Below, in pieces: positions 23,393-30,875 of a DNA stretch of 64,000 nucleotides; position 1 is the first letter of the stretch, and each line of letters begins with the position of its first letter. The position numbers were made by a program, and so were the translations under genes. Under the pieces are notes generated by a model, which saw only the letters and a program-made list of their open reading frames with translations, did not search any database and was not told the origin of the DNA. Source of the stretch: Burkholderiales bacterium (GTDB taxonomy: Bacteria; Pseudomonadota; Gammaproteobacteria; Burkholderiales; SG8-39); NCBI GenBank assembly GCA_023383795.1, contig JAHDYJ010000002.1:1-64000 (forward strand). The letters are read 5' to 3'.

Positions 23393-24112
23393 TTGAACGC
23401 CATTCTCAAGAGTCTCAGCGCGCTCGGCGTCGCCGCATCCTGCCTCGCCGTCCTGCCCGCGGCCGCGCAGGCGCCGGCCCCGAAGGGCCCGCTCGGCGGG
23501 CCGGAGGCCTACGTCATCGACACCGCCGGCGCGATCGTCAAGAACCCGTTCGGCCTGTGCTGGCGCACCAGCCAGTGGAGCCCGGCGAACGCCGCTTGCG
23601 AGTGCGATAAGGACATCCTTCCGCGCGAGCGCTGCGCGCCGCCCGCGCCGAAGCCGGCCGCGGCCCCCGCCCCGGCCCCCGCCCCCGCCGCCAAGCCCGC
23701 CCCGGCGCCGATGGCGAAGCCGAAGGTCTGCGACTTCACCGCCGCGCTCACCGGCGATGCCACCTTCGATTTCGACAGGGCGGTGCTGAAGCCCGCCGCG
23801 CGCGCGCAGCTCGATCGCGACGTCATCGCGCGCCTCGGCTCGTGCGCGTCGATCACGGTCATCAACGTCAACGGCCACACCGACCGCATCGGCAGCGCGA
23901 CCTACAACCAGAAGCTCTCCGAGCGCCGCGCCGCCGTCGTGCGCGACTACCTGGTGAGCAAGGGCGTCGATCGCAGCAAGGTCGAGACCTACGGCTACGG
24001 CAAGACCACGCCGATCAAGTCGTGCCCCGACACCAAGGACTTCAAGGCGCTCATCGCCTGCCTGGCGCCGAACCGCCGCGCCGAGGTCCAGGTCAAGGGT
24101 CCGGCGAGGTAG
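23393..24112 (+). CDS. OmpA-family outer-membrane lipoprotein-like protein, paralog 1
   Basis: A 239-aa exported protein with a Sec signal peptide (about 1-27, cleavage after AAAQA). A short conserved segment with KGPLGGPEAYVID and CECDKD follows, then a Pro/Ala-rich linker. The C-terminal OmpA/peptidoglycan-binding domain contains NVNGHTDRIGSATYNQKLSE RRA-type motifs. It lacks the 8-strand barrel of E. coli OmpA. The start is TTG at 23393, supported by AGGGGGT seven bases upstream. A close paralog lies at 27728. It probably tethers the envelope to peptidoglycan. Confidence 0.9.
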   Translation: MNAILKSLSALGVAASCLAVLPAAAQAPAPKGPLGGPEAYVIDTAGAIVKNPFGLCWRTSQWSPANAACECDKDILPRERCAPPAPKPAAAPAPAPAPAAKPAPAPMAKPKVCDFTAALTGDATFDFDRAVLKPAARAQLDRDVIARLGSCASITVINVNGHTDRIGSATYNQKLSERRAAVVRDYLVSKGVDRSKVETYGYGKTTPIKSCPDTKDFKALIACLAPNRRAEVQVKGPAR

Positions 24113-24132
24113 AGCTCACCGACGCAACACGG

Positions 24133-24160
24133 GCCCCGCTCGCGAGCGGGGCTTTTTTTT
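24133..24160 (+). terminator. ompA terminator, T-tract duplicated by IS insertion
   Basis: A GC-rich stem (24133-24141 with 24144-24152, GCCCCGCTC/GAGCGGGGC) is followed by eight T (24153-24160). The eight T recur at 26259-26266 as the target duplication of the inserted element, so the hairpin and T-tract remain intact for ompA. Confidence 0.88.
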
Positions 24161-24204
24161 GGCTGTATTATACTTGCCGTACCCAAATTAGGGCGGGATG
24201 ATCT

Positions 24205-25089
24205 ATGATCCTAGATCATCCAGCCATTGGGTCGGTACCTGATGACCATTTCCTGGCGGTTCTTGATGCCGTCTTGCCCTCAAGGCGCGGGGTTGTCGCC
24301 GTGCTGAAGGCGTATTTCGACGCGAGCGAGCGGCCAGACGGGACTTTTTGCGTCGCAGGGTTCGCCTTCGCCAAGGAACAGGTTAAGAAGTTCGACAAAG
24401 AGTGGTGGGCGCTATTCGGGGCATATGGCGGATGTCACATGAAAGAACTTGCCCATCGAACCGGGCGCTTTAAGGGTATCTCTACTGAGGAAAGCATTCG
24501 GTTAATCAAAAGGGCCGTGGCGATCATCAATAAGCGCACGTCATTTGGGATAGCGGTTTCCTGCTACACCGACGAAATGGCCCAGGTCTTGCCAAAATGG
24601 ATCGATGGATTCCAAGGGGCGTACCCAGTCTGCTGTCACATGGCAATGACCGCCTTGGGGAGCAAGGTCCAAGAGTCCGGTCACGATGATGAGATCGCCT
24701 ACTTCTTTGAGAGTGGGGATAAGCACTCTGGTGCGGCGCATCGATTTATGGGAAAGGCCGATGAATCTCCTGAACTCAAAGCCAGCTATCGCCACCGTTC
24801 CCACACTTTCATCGGTAGAGATTCTGCGCTGCCATTGCAGTCGGCAGATATTTTCGCATGGGAATTCACCAAGTATTGGGATGAAACCGCACAGAAGCGG
24901 ATTCGCTTGATGCGTAAATCACTAGTGGCTTTGTTGAGCAAAGGGGCGGCTAATTACGATAAGAAGAAATACAAGCTACTTCACCTCAGTGGCCCGCCAT
25001 TGCAAAGGTTCGCTACCTCTGTTGCGCGGCTTGGCCTTCTCCAGATCGAAGAAGACGGCATTAGGAAGAATCGACCTTACGCCGCGTAG
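24205..25089 (+). CDS. DUF3800-like protein, passenger of the IS element
   Basis: A 294-aa soluble protein. An N-terminal strand with VLKAYFDASERPDG (acidic D39) is followed by CVAGFAF; a HMKELAHRTG segment lies near 78, and LPLQSADIFAWEFTKYW at about 209-225 has an acidic D215. These match the DUF3800 pattern (DES-type start, LqlADllay end), thought to have an RNase H-like fold. The ATG at 24205 is 44 bases inside the element; a GTG at 24301 just before the first strand is an alternative. Function is unknown. It converges with and overlaps by 29 bases the small gene at 25061. I infer a nuclease-like or mobility-linked role only weakly. Confidence 0.75.
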   Translation: MILDHPAIGSVPDDHFLAVLDAVLPSRRGVVAVLKAYFDASERPDGTFCVAGFAFAKEQVKKFDKEWWALFGAYGGCHMKELAHRTGRFKGISTEESIRLIKRAVAIINKRTSFGIAVSCYTDEMAQVLPKWIDGFQGAYPVCCHMAMTALGSKVQESGHDDEIAYFFESGDKHSGAAHRFMGKADESPELKASYRHRSHTFIGRDSALPLQSADIFAWEFTKYWDETAQKRIRLMRKSLVALLSKGAANYDKKKYKLLHLSGPPLQRFATSVARLGLLQIEEDGIRKNRPYAA

Positions 25090-25237
25090 ACTTCTTCTTT
25101 GGCGAACCAACAATGCTGTCGAATGCGCGCCTGAACGTTTGCTGCTTTTCATCAGCCCTGAGCTCCTTGGCAGCATCTACGAATCGCTCCGACTGGCGCC
25201 GATCATCAGGTGGTGCGCTACTTCGCTTTTTTGCCAT
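25061..25237 (-). CDS. Small basic hypothetical protein downstream of transposase
   Basis: A 58-aa charged protein starting MAKKRSSAPPDDRRQSERF, with a probable helix (SERFVDAAKELRADEKQQTF) and a Lys/Arg-rich end. A clear AGGAGA ribosome site lies eight bases before the ATG at 25237. It begins 27 bases after the transposase stop on the same strand, so it is probably co-transcribed with it. No domain is recognised. Its 3' end overlaps the convergent DUF3800-like gene by 29 bases. A longer start at 25267 lacks a ribosome site. Confidence 0.6.
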   Translation of the reverse strand: MAKKRSSAPPDDRRQSERFVDAAKELRADEKQQTFRRAFDSIVGSPKKKSTRRKVDSS

Positions 25238-25263
25238 TGGACTTTCTCCTGCGCCACGGCTCC

Positions 25264-26193
25264 TCATTCAGAAGTCGTTTCATAGGTCAGTCTACGCCCC
25301 TTCACACCGCGAAGGAGGATCTCTGCACGCTCGCGGTCCTCGATCCCGAGGGCCTTACGGTTGTTGTACCGGAAGTCGAATTCAGCGAGGTAGCGGTTGA
25401 GATGATGGTGCCCGCAATGGTGATAGACGCCCTTCATACCGCGCTTGAAGATGCTGAAATAGCCCTCGATGGTGTTGGTATGAATGTCGCCGCGCCCGTA
25501 TTCACCGGCTTGGTGGCGCACCACTCCATGCTCGGCGAACTCGCGCCCGACGATGGTGTAGTAGGCCGCCTCATCGGTTATCAAACGGGCTTCACGGGCC
25601 ACGTTAGCCTTGATGAGCGGGGCCAGAGTGGAGGCTTTCACGTCGTCCACGACCATGCTGATGGCGCGCCCGGTGGTGCGATCCACGAGGGCCAGAACCT
25701 TGTTCTTGTGGTGGTACCCGCGCCCCTTCTTCTGGCCCTTGGGCTTGATGGTCTTGTCGTGGCCGATGAAGGTTTCATCAACCTCGACGGCACCGCCATC
25801 CGAACCGAACGGAGCGAATTCGCCAGAGCGCATCGCTTCGCGGATACGGTGAGACATGAACCAAGCGGACTTAAGGGTGATGCCAAGAGTCCGATGGAGT
25901 TGATTGGAGCTGATGCCCTTCTTGCTGCACGCGATGAGGAAGATGGCTTGCAGCCAGAGGCGCAGCGGGATGTGCGACTTCTCAAAGATGGTGCCCATCT
26001 TGACGGTGAAGGGCTTGCGGCAGTCCTTGCATTTCCACAGTCCGATGCGAGTGGACTCGCCTTTGAGTTGGTAGTGCCCGCCGATCACGCCGCAGTGCGG
26101 GCACACGGGGCCATTGGGCCAAAGGCGCGCCTCAACGAACTCGTAAGCCGCTGATTCGTTATGGAAATATGCTGCGGAAAGGATCGAAGTCAT
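25264..26193 (-). CDS. IS1595 family (ISXO2-like) transposase
   Basis: A 309-aa DDE-type transposase. An N-terminal zinc ribbon has C31, C34, C55 and C58 (CPHCG, CKDC). The catalytic core has D139 in GAVEVDETFIGH, D207 in RLITDEAAYY, and N240/E243 with K250 in HTNTIEGYFSIFKRGMKG, the pattern of ISXO2-like enzymes. Length is normal and the frame is intact, so the element may be active. A GGAGA ribosome site lies before the ATG, and a good promoter reads in from the right terminal repeat. Confidence 0.95.
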   Translation of the reverse strand: MTSILSAAYFHNESAAYEFVEARLWPNGPVCPHCGVIGGHYQLKGESTRIGLWKCKDCRKPFTVKMGTIFEKSHIPLRLWLQAIFLIACSKKGISSNQLHRTLGITLKSAWFMSHRIREAMRSGEFAPFGSDGGAVEVDETFIGHDKTIKPKGQKKGRGYHHKNKVLALVDRTTGRAISMVVDDVKASTLAPLIKANVAREARLITDEAAYYTIVGREFAEHGVVRHQAGEYGRGDIHTNTIEGYFSIFKRGMKGVYHHCGHHHLNRYLAEFDFRYNNRKALGIEDRERAEILLRGVKGRRLTYETTSE

Positions 26194-26216
26194 GGTTAGT
26201 CTCCAATGTTATAGTT

Positions 26217-26245
26217 ATTCTAGACTAACTATCTGGGTATTTCAA
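26217..26245 (-). promoter_or_regulatory. Transposase promoter overlapping the right terminal repeat
   Basis: On the minus strand, TTGAAA and TAGAAT are spaced by exactly 17 bases, 24 bases before the transposase ATG. The -35 hexamer (26240-26245) lies inside the 25-bp terminal repeat, so transposase binding to the end could repress its own gene. Confidence 0.7.
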
Positions 26246-26284
26246 GTATAATATTGCCTTTTTTTTGGCACCTTGCGGTCCGGA

Positions 26285-27622
26285 ATGCGAGCGGATGATC
26301 TGAGCGGCGGCGCCGCGCCCGACTTCGCCATCGAGGCGAGATGGGTCGTTCCGGTCGAGCCGGATGGCGTCGTGCTCGAGGACCACGCCGTCCTGGTCAG
26401 CAGCGGGCGCATCGCCGGGCTTGCGCCGATCGACGAGGCGCGCGCGCGCCACCCGGCCGCGCCGCGCGTAGCGCTGCCGCAGCACGTGCTACTACCGGGG
26501 CTCGTCAACGCGCACACGCATGCCGCCATGTCGCTCATGCGCGGCCTCGCCGACGACAAGTCGCTGATGGTGTGGCTGCGCGACCACATCTGGCCGATCG
26601 AGTCGCGCCACGCCTCGCCGGAGATGGTGCACGACGGCACGCTGCTCGCGGCGGCCGAGATGCTGCGCGGCGGCATCACCTGCGTGAACGACATGTACTT
26701 CTTCCCGGAAGCCGCGGGCCGCGCGTTTCTCGCCGCCGGCATGCGCGCCGCGCTGGGCCTGATCGCGGTGGAGTTCCCGACGCCCTACGCCTCCGACCCG
26801 GACGACTACCTGGCGAAGGGGCTCGCGCTGCGCGACGCGCTGCGCGAGGAGCCGCGCCTCTCGTTCTGCTTCGCGCCGCACGCGCCGTACACCGTCAGCG
26901 ATCGCACCTTCGGCCGGATCGGCACGATGGCCGAGGAGCTCGATCTGCCGATCCACCTGCACCTGCACGAGACCGACGACGAGATTCGCGAGAGCATCGA
27001 CCGGTACGGCGTGCGGCCGATCGAGCGGCTGCGCGCGCTCGGCCTGCTGTCCCCGCGCCTGATCGCGGTGCACGCGGTGCATCTGACCGGGAGCGAGATC
27101 GAAGCGCTGGCCCGGCACGGCTGCTCGGTCGCGCACTGCCCGTCGTCGAACCTGAAGCTCGCGAGCGGTCTCGCCCCGATCCCGGGTATGCTGCGTGCAT
27201 CCGTCAACGTGGCGCTCGGAACCGACGGCGCCGCGAGCAACAACCGGCTCGACATCCTGCAAGAGACGCGAACCGCGGCGCTGCTGGCGAAGGCGGTGGC
27301 GGGCGACCCGCAGGCCATGCCGGCGCACGCCGCGCTGCGCTGTGCGACGCTCGCGGGCGCGCGCGCGCTCGGGCTCGAGGGCGCCATCGGCTCGATCGAG
27401 CCGGGCAAGTCGGCCGACCTGTGCGCGATCTCGCTCGATGCGATCGAGACGCGGCCATGCTTCGACCCGGTCTCGCACGTGGTGTACGCCGCCGGCCGCG
27501 AGCACGTGACCCACGTCTGGGTCGCCGGCGAGGCGGTGCTCGCCGATCGCGCCCTCGCCCGCGTGGATCCGCGGGACCTGGAGAAAATCGCGCTTTTGTG
27601 GCACAATCGATTTCTGCAATAA
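26285..27622 (+). CDS. mtaD: TRZ/ATZ-type amidohydrolase, probable SAH/MTA deaminase
   Basis: A metal-dependent deaminase of the amidohydrolase superfamily; 445 aa. Metal ligands are visible in LVNAHTHAAMSLMRG, HLHLHETDDE and ALGTDGAASNN, and HAVHLTGSEI also fits. The closest named activity is deamination of S-adenosylhomocysteine or methylthioadenosine; many betaproteobacterial homologs are only called TRZ/ATZ hydrolase, so the substrate is uncertain. The ATG at 26285 is only 19 bases after the IS target duplication; no strong ribosome site or promoter survives upstream in chromosomal sequence. Confidence 0.85.
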   Translation: MRADDLSGGAAPDFAIEARWVVPVEPDGVVLEDHAVLVSSGRIAGLAPIDEARARHPAAPRVALPQHVLLPGLVNAHTHAAMSLMRGLADDKSLMVWLRDHIWPIESRHASPEMVHDGTLLAAAEMLRGGITCVNDMYFFPEAAGRAFLAAGMRAALGLIAVEFPTPYASDPDDYLAKGLALRDALREEPRLSFCFAPHAPYTVSDRTFGRIGTMAEELDLPIHLHLHETDDEIRESIDRYGVRPIERLRALGLLSPRLIAVHAVHLTGSEIEALARHGCSVAHCPSSNLKLASGLAPIPGMLRASVNVALGTDGAASNNRLDILQETRTAALLAKAVAGDPQAMPAHAALRCATLAGARALGLEGAIGSIEPGKSADLCAISLDAIETRPCFDPVSHVVYAAGREHVTHVWVAGEAVLADRALARVDPRDLEKIALLWHNRFLQ

Positions 27623-27727
27623 GAGCCTGTTGAAACAGACACCTGGAATGACTCCTTCACTGCAGCGCTGAAGCTGGCTGCGCTGCGACTCCCGCGCTCC
27701 GCGTTCTTCCATAAAAGAGGGGAAAGC

Positions 27728-28459
27728 ATGATCAAAAATGCAACAAGATTGCTCACGGCAGCCGCAACTGCGATGTTCCTCGGCGCGGCTCCTCAGGCCT
27801 TCGGACAGTCCGGCATGGCGGCCAACGTACCCAAGGGCCCGCTCGGCGGGCCGCAGGCGTACGTGATCGACTCCGCGCGCCAGATCGTCAAGACGCCCTT
27901 CGGGCTGTGCGTGCGCACCGGCTACTGGACGCCCGCCGCCGGCGTGTGCGAGTGCGACAAGGATCTGATGCCGGCCGCCGCCTGCACGTTGGCCGCGGCA
28001 CCCATGAAGCCCGCTCCGGCGCCCGCGCCGATGAAGCCCGCCGCGCCGCCCGCGCCGAAGCCGGTCACCGAGAAGGTCACCCTCTCGGCCGACGTGCTGT
28101 TCGACTTCGACAAGTACGCGCTGAAGCCCGAGGGCAAGACCAGGCTCGACGACCTGGTGAACCAGATCAAAGGCATCGCGCTCGAGGTGATCATCGCGAT
28201 CGGCCACACCGACCGCATCGGCACCGACGCGTACAACCAGCGCCTGTCGGTGCGCCGCTCCGAGTCGGTCAAGGCCTATCTCGTGAGCAAGGGGATCCAG
28301 CCGAACCGGATCTACACCGAGGGCAAGGGCGAGAAGCAGCCGGTCACCGGCAACAAGTGCATGAAGATGGGCGCCGAGAACGCCGGCAACAGGAAGCTCG
28401 TCGACTGCCTGCAGCCCGACCGCCGGGTCGAGATCGAGGTGGTCGGCACGCGCAAGTAG
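27728..28459 (+). CDS. OmpA-family protein, paralog 2
   Basis: A 243-aa exported protein with a signal peptide (about 1-26, FGQ). It shares with paralog 1 the segment [13 protein letters not shown] and [12 protein letters not shown], then CECDKD. A Met/Pro/Ala linker and an OmpA C-terminal domain ([20 protein letters not shown]) follow. A pair of cysteines near the end (NKCMKM and VDCLQPD) matches a pair in paralog 1, so a disulfide is likely. GAGGGGAAAG precedes the ATG. It is probably peptidoglycan-associated and arose by duplication around the deaminase gene. Confidence 0.93.
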   Translation: MIKNATRLLTAAATAMFLGAAPQAFGQSGMAANVPKGPLGGPQAYVIDSARQIVKTPFGLCVRTGYWTPAAGVCECDKDLMPAAACTLAAAPMKPAPAPAPMKPAAPPAPKPVTEKVTLSADVLFDFDKYALKPEGKTRLDDLVNQIKGIALEVIIAIGHTDRIGTDAYNQRLSVRRSESVKAYLVSKGIQPNRIYTEGKGEKQPVTGNKCMKMGAENAGNRKLVDCLQPDRRVEIEVVGTRK

Positions 28460-28488
28460 AGCGCGCCGGTCGGCAACGCAGTTCCGGA

Positions 28489-28518
28489 GAAGCCCAGCCT
28501 CGGCTGGGCTTCTTCGTT
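28489..28518 (+). terminator. Terminator after OmpA paralog 2
   Basis: A stem of AGCCCAGC/GCTGGGCT (28491-28498 with 28503-28510) is followed by TCTTCGTTT. It separates the OmpA gene from ubiG. Confidence 0.75.
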
Positions 28519-28560
28519 TGCGGCCGCGAACTCGCGCCGCGCCCGCTTGTCGGTGGAAGC

Positions 28561-29274
28561 ATGAGCGAAGAGCCGCGCAGGGCAAACGTCGATCCGGGGG
28601 AGCTCGCCAAGTTCGGCGCGCTCGCTCACCGCTGGTGGGACCCGGCGAGCGAGTTTCGACCCTTGCACGAGATCAACCCGCTGCGGCTCGGCTGGATCGA
28701 CGACAGAGCGGGCCTCGCCGGCAGGCGGGTCCTCGACGTCGGCTGCGGCGGCGGGATCCTCGCCGAGGCCATGGCGCGCCGCGGCGCGCAGGTGAAGGGC
28801 ATCGACCTCTCCGACCGCGCGCTGAAGGTCGCCGAGCTGCACCTGATCGAGAGCCGGCTCGCGGTCGAGTACGAGCAGATCGCCGCCGAAGAGCTCGCCA
28901 CGCGCGAGCCCGCCGGTTACGACGTCGTCACCTGCATGGAAATGCTCGAGCACGTGCCCGATCCATCGAGCACGGTCCGGGCGTGCGCAGCGCTGCTGAA
29001 GCCCGGCGGGCACGCCTTCTTCGCCACGATCAACCGCAACCCGAAGTCGTATCTTTTCGCGATCGTCGGCGCCGAGTACGTGCTCAAACTGCTGCCCAAG
29101 GGCACGCACGACTACGCGCACTTCATCAAGCCCTCCGAGCTCTCGCGCTTCTGCCGCGACGCCGGGCTCGCGCCCGAGGGCCTGATCGGGATGACCTACA
29201 ACCCGCTCACGAAGATCTACTCGCTCGGCCGCGACACGGACGTCAACTACATCCTGCACGCGCGGAAGGGGTGA
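28561..29274 (+). CDS. ubiG: Ubiquinone biosynthesis O-methyltransferase
   Basis: A SAM-dependent enzyme that does both O-methylations in ubiquinone synthesis; 237 aa. The start [20 protein letters not shown] is diagnostic of UbiG. The SAM motif is [20 protein letters not shown] membrane-associating stretch [20 protein letters not shown] is present. The ATG at 28561 has a GGTGGAAG ribosome site. It is followed by gph, the usual partner in this lineage. Confidence 0.95.
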   Translation: MSEEPRRANVDPGELAKFGALAHRWWDPASEFRPLHEINPLRLGWIDDRAGLAGRRVLDVGCGGGILAEAMARRGAQVKGIDLSDRALKVAELHLIESRLAVEYEQIAAEELATREPAGYDVVTCMEMLEHVPDPSSTVRACAALLKPGGHAFFATINRNPKSYLFAIVGAEYVLKLLPKGTHDYAHFIKPSELSRFCRDAGLAPEGLIGMTYNPLTKIYSLGRDTDVNYILHARKG

Positions 29275-29280
29275 GGGAAG

Positions 29281-29372
29281 TTGGCAGTCGAAAGTAGGCA
29301 GTCGACAGTTGGCAGTTGGCAACGGACGTGGAACAGGGGCACTCGCGCAATGGGCTGCTGGCTGACTGCTGA
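29281..29372. repeat. Degenerate CAGT-type short repeats between ubiG and gph
   Basis: Units like GGCAGTCG, GGCAGTTGG and GACAGTTGGCAG recur at 29283-29321. A partly complementary block (GGGCTGCTGGCTGACTGCTG) follows at 29352-29371. The style resembles the perfect inverted array at 9069-9234. Confidence 0.6.
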
Positions 29373-29402
29373 GGACCGATACCTGATGGCCGCCGACTTC
29401 AC

Positions 29403-30050
29403 GTGATCCGCGCCGTTCTCTTCGACCTCGACGGCACGCTCGCCGACACCGCGCCCGACCTCGCCGCCGCGCTGAACGCGCTGCTCGGCGAGCACGGCCG
29501 CGCGCCGGTGCCGCTCGAGCGCACCCGCCCGCTCACTTCGGCGGGCGCGCGCGGCATGCTGCAGGCCGGCTTCGGCATCGCCCCGGGGGCGCCGGAGTAC
29601 GAGCCGCTGAAGGCGCGCTTCCTCGAGTTGTACGGCGGCTCGGTGTGCGTGGAGACGCGCCTGTTCCCCGGGATGGAGGAGCTGCTCGCCGCACTGGAGC
29701 GCCGCGGCCTGCGCTGGGGCGTGGTCACCAACAAGCCGGAGCGGTTCACGACGCCGCTGCTCGCCGCGCTCGGCGTCCTGCATCGCGCGGCGTGCGTGGT
29801 GAGCGGCGACACGACCGAGCGCGCGAAGCCGCACCCGGACCCCCTGCTCCACGCGGCGAGCGCGCTCGCGCTCGCGCCGGCGGCATGCCTGTACGTCGGC
29901 GACGATCTGCGCGATGTCCAGGCGGCGCGGGCCGCGGGCATGCCGGTCGTCGCGGCCGGCTACGGCTACCTCGGCGACGGCGGCGAGTGCGGCTCCTGGC
30001 AGGCCGACGGGATCATCGAGCACCCGCTCGAGACCTTGAATTTCCTGTAG
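29403..30050 (+). CDS. gph: Phosphoglycolate phosphatase
   Basis: A HAD-superfamily phosphatase; 215 aa. Motif I is VLFDLDGTLADTAPDLAAAL, motif II VVTNKPERFTT, motif III AKPHPDPLL and motif IV YVGDDLRDVQAARAAGM. The cap domain type and DTAPDL fit Gph, which clears 2-phosphoglycolate from DNA repair and oxygenation by-products. The start is GTG at 29403. It follows ubiG after a 128-base spacer with short repeats. Confidence 0.93.
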   Translation: MIRAVLFDLDGTLADTAPDLAAALNALLGEHGRAPVPLERTRPLTSAGARGMLQAGFGIAPGAPEYEPLKARFLELYGGSVCVETRLFPGMEELLAALERRGLRWGVVTNKPERFTTPLLAALGVLHRAACVVSGDTTERAKPHPDPLLHAASALALAPAACLYVGDDLRDVQAARAAGMPVVAAGYGYLGDGGECGSWQADGIIEHPLETLNFL

Positions 30051-30063
30051 CCGCACCCACTTG

Positions 30064-30072
30064 TGCCATAAT
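30064..30072 (+). promoter_or_regulatory. Possible extended -10 of the tmRNA gene
   Basis: TGCCATAAT fits an extended -10 (TGnTATAAT, five of six in the hexamer), 31 bases before the mature 5' end of tmRNA. It leaves room for a short leader trimmed by RNase P. No clear -35 was seen. Confidence 0.45.
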
Positions 30073-30103
30073 TGTAGTGCTGGCAGCAGCACACACCGAC
30101 ACC

Positions 30104-30472
30104 GGGGGCGACCTGGTCTCGACGTGGGTCGCAAAGCAGCACAGGGCATGCCGAGGACCAGTTCCCTCGTAAAACCACTGGAAGCCATACAAACGCCAAC
30201 GACGAGCGTTTCGCTCTCGCCGCCTAACACCGGCGAGACGCTGCACTAGCTTGCTGATGGGCTAGGCCGGACTCCGGTCCGGTGCAGCGTCATTCACATC
30301 AGCCTCTCCGCGCGGTTTGGTCGCTTGACCGCGCGGATCCGTCGAAGCGACTGGCCGAGCGCCAGCCTGCCGGCCGGCGGGCGCGAAGCGAGATCCAAAT
30401 GGCCAGGCTAAGCATGTAGTCCTGACTGCGGAGGGCTTGCGGACGCGGGTTCGATTCCCGCCGCCTCCACCA
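30104..30472 (+). ncRNA. ssrA: Transfer-messenger RNA (tmRNA)
   Basis: A 369-nt tmRNA that rescues stalled ribosomes. The 5' end GGGGGCG pairs with CGCCTCC before ACCA at 30469-30472. The T-loop GGTTCGATTCCC is present. The tag frame at 30195-30227 reads ANDERFALAA then TAA, the betaproteobacterial tag. Pseudoknot-type helices follow, including CCGCGCGG/CCGCGCGG around 30308-30336. CCA is encoded. The last 17 bases of the gene are repeated 216 bases downstream. Confidence 0.96.
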
Positions 30473-30875
30473 ATCGCGAAGAGGGCCCCATTCGGGGCCC
30501 TCGGCGTTTGGTGCGGCGGCGGGAAGAAGAACCCGCAGGGTTCGCAACCGGCAGTCCAGGCGACTGCCGGTTGGACGCCAACGTGCCCGAGCGCGATGGC
30601 GGTCCCTCGGAGCGACTTAACGTCGCTCCGAGGGATGACCGGCTCGCGGATGCAACGCGAGCCGGACACAATCCCGCCGCCTCCACCAATCGCGAAGAGG
30701 GCCCCGTTCGGGGCCCTCGGCGTTTGGTGCGGCGGCGGGAAGAAGAACCCGCAGGGTTCGCAACCGGCAGTCCGGTGGACTGCCGGTTGGACGCCGGCGC
30801 GCCCACGCGCGCTGGCGGTCCCGAGGCGCAGCTTAACGTCGCGCCGAGGGATGGCCGGCTCGCGGACGCAACGCG
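30456..30875. repeat. 216-bp tandem repeat of the tmRNA 3' end, rich in hairpins
   Basis: Bases 30456-30659 recur at 30672-30875 with a constant offset of 216 and several substitutions. Each unit begins with the last 17 bases of tmRNA (ending CCACCA). In copy A there are four hairpins: 30481-30502 (GAGGGCCCC stem, probably the tmRNA terminator), 30546-30572, 30604-30634 (13-bp stem) and 30639-30665. In copy B, 30697-30718 keeps hairpin 1 and hairpin 2 is one pair longer; hairpins 3 and 4 are degraded. The gene-free stretch 30473-30832 holds nothing else. Confidence 0.9.
30481..30510 (+). terminator. Probable tmRNA terminator
   Basis: A perfect 9-bp stem (30481-30489 with 30494-30502) with an ATTC tetraloop is followed by GGCGTTTGG, starting nine bases after CCA. 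The T-run is short, so it may act mainly as a processing or stability hairpin. Confidence 0.6.

Larger units (their letters stand above)
24161..26258. mobile_element. IS1595-family-like insertion element with two passenger genes
   Basis: A 2098-bp element bounded by 25-bp imperfect inverted repeats: 24161-24185 (begins GGCTGTATTATACTTG) and 26234-26258 (complement begins GGCAATATTATACTTG), matching at 20 of 25 positions. Eight T flank both ends (24153-24160, 26259-26266), an 8-bp target duplication as is usual for IS1595. Inside are an ISXO2-like transposase, a 58-aa gene and a DUF3800-like gene. Base composition is visibly less GC-rich than the chromosome on both sides, which indicates acquisition from elsewhere. 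Confidence 0.88.

Noticed and set aside
30299-30806. Small frames within tmRNA and its repeat
   Set aside because: They lie inside a structural RNA gene and hairpin repeats; products repeat because the DNA is duplicated.
30456-30875. Integrated island bounded by ssrA direct repeats
   Set aside because: Only 199 bases separate the two 17-base ends and no integrase is present; a scar or tandem duplication is more likely than an island.
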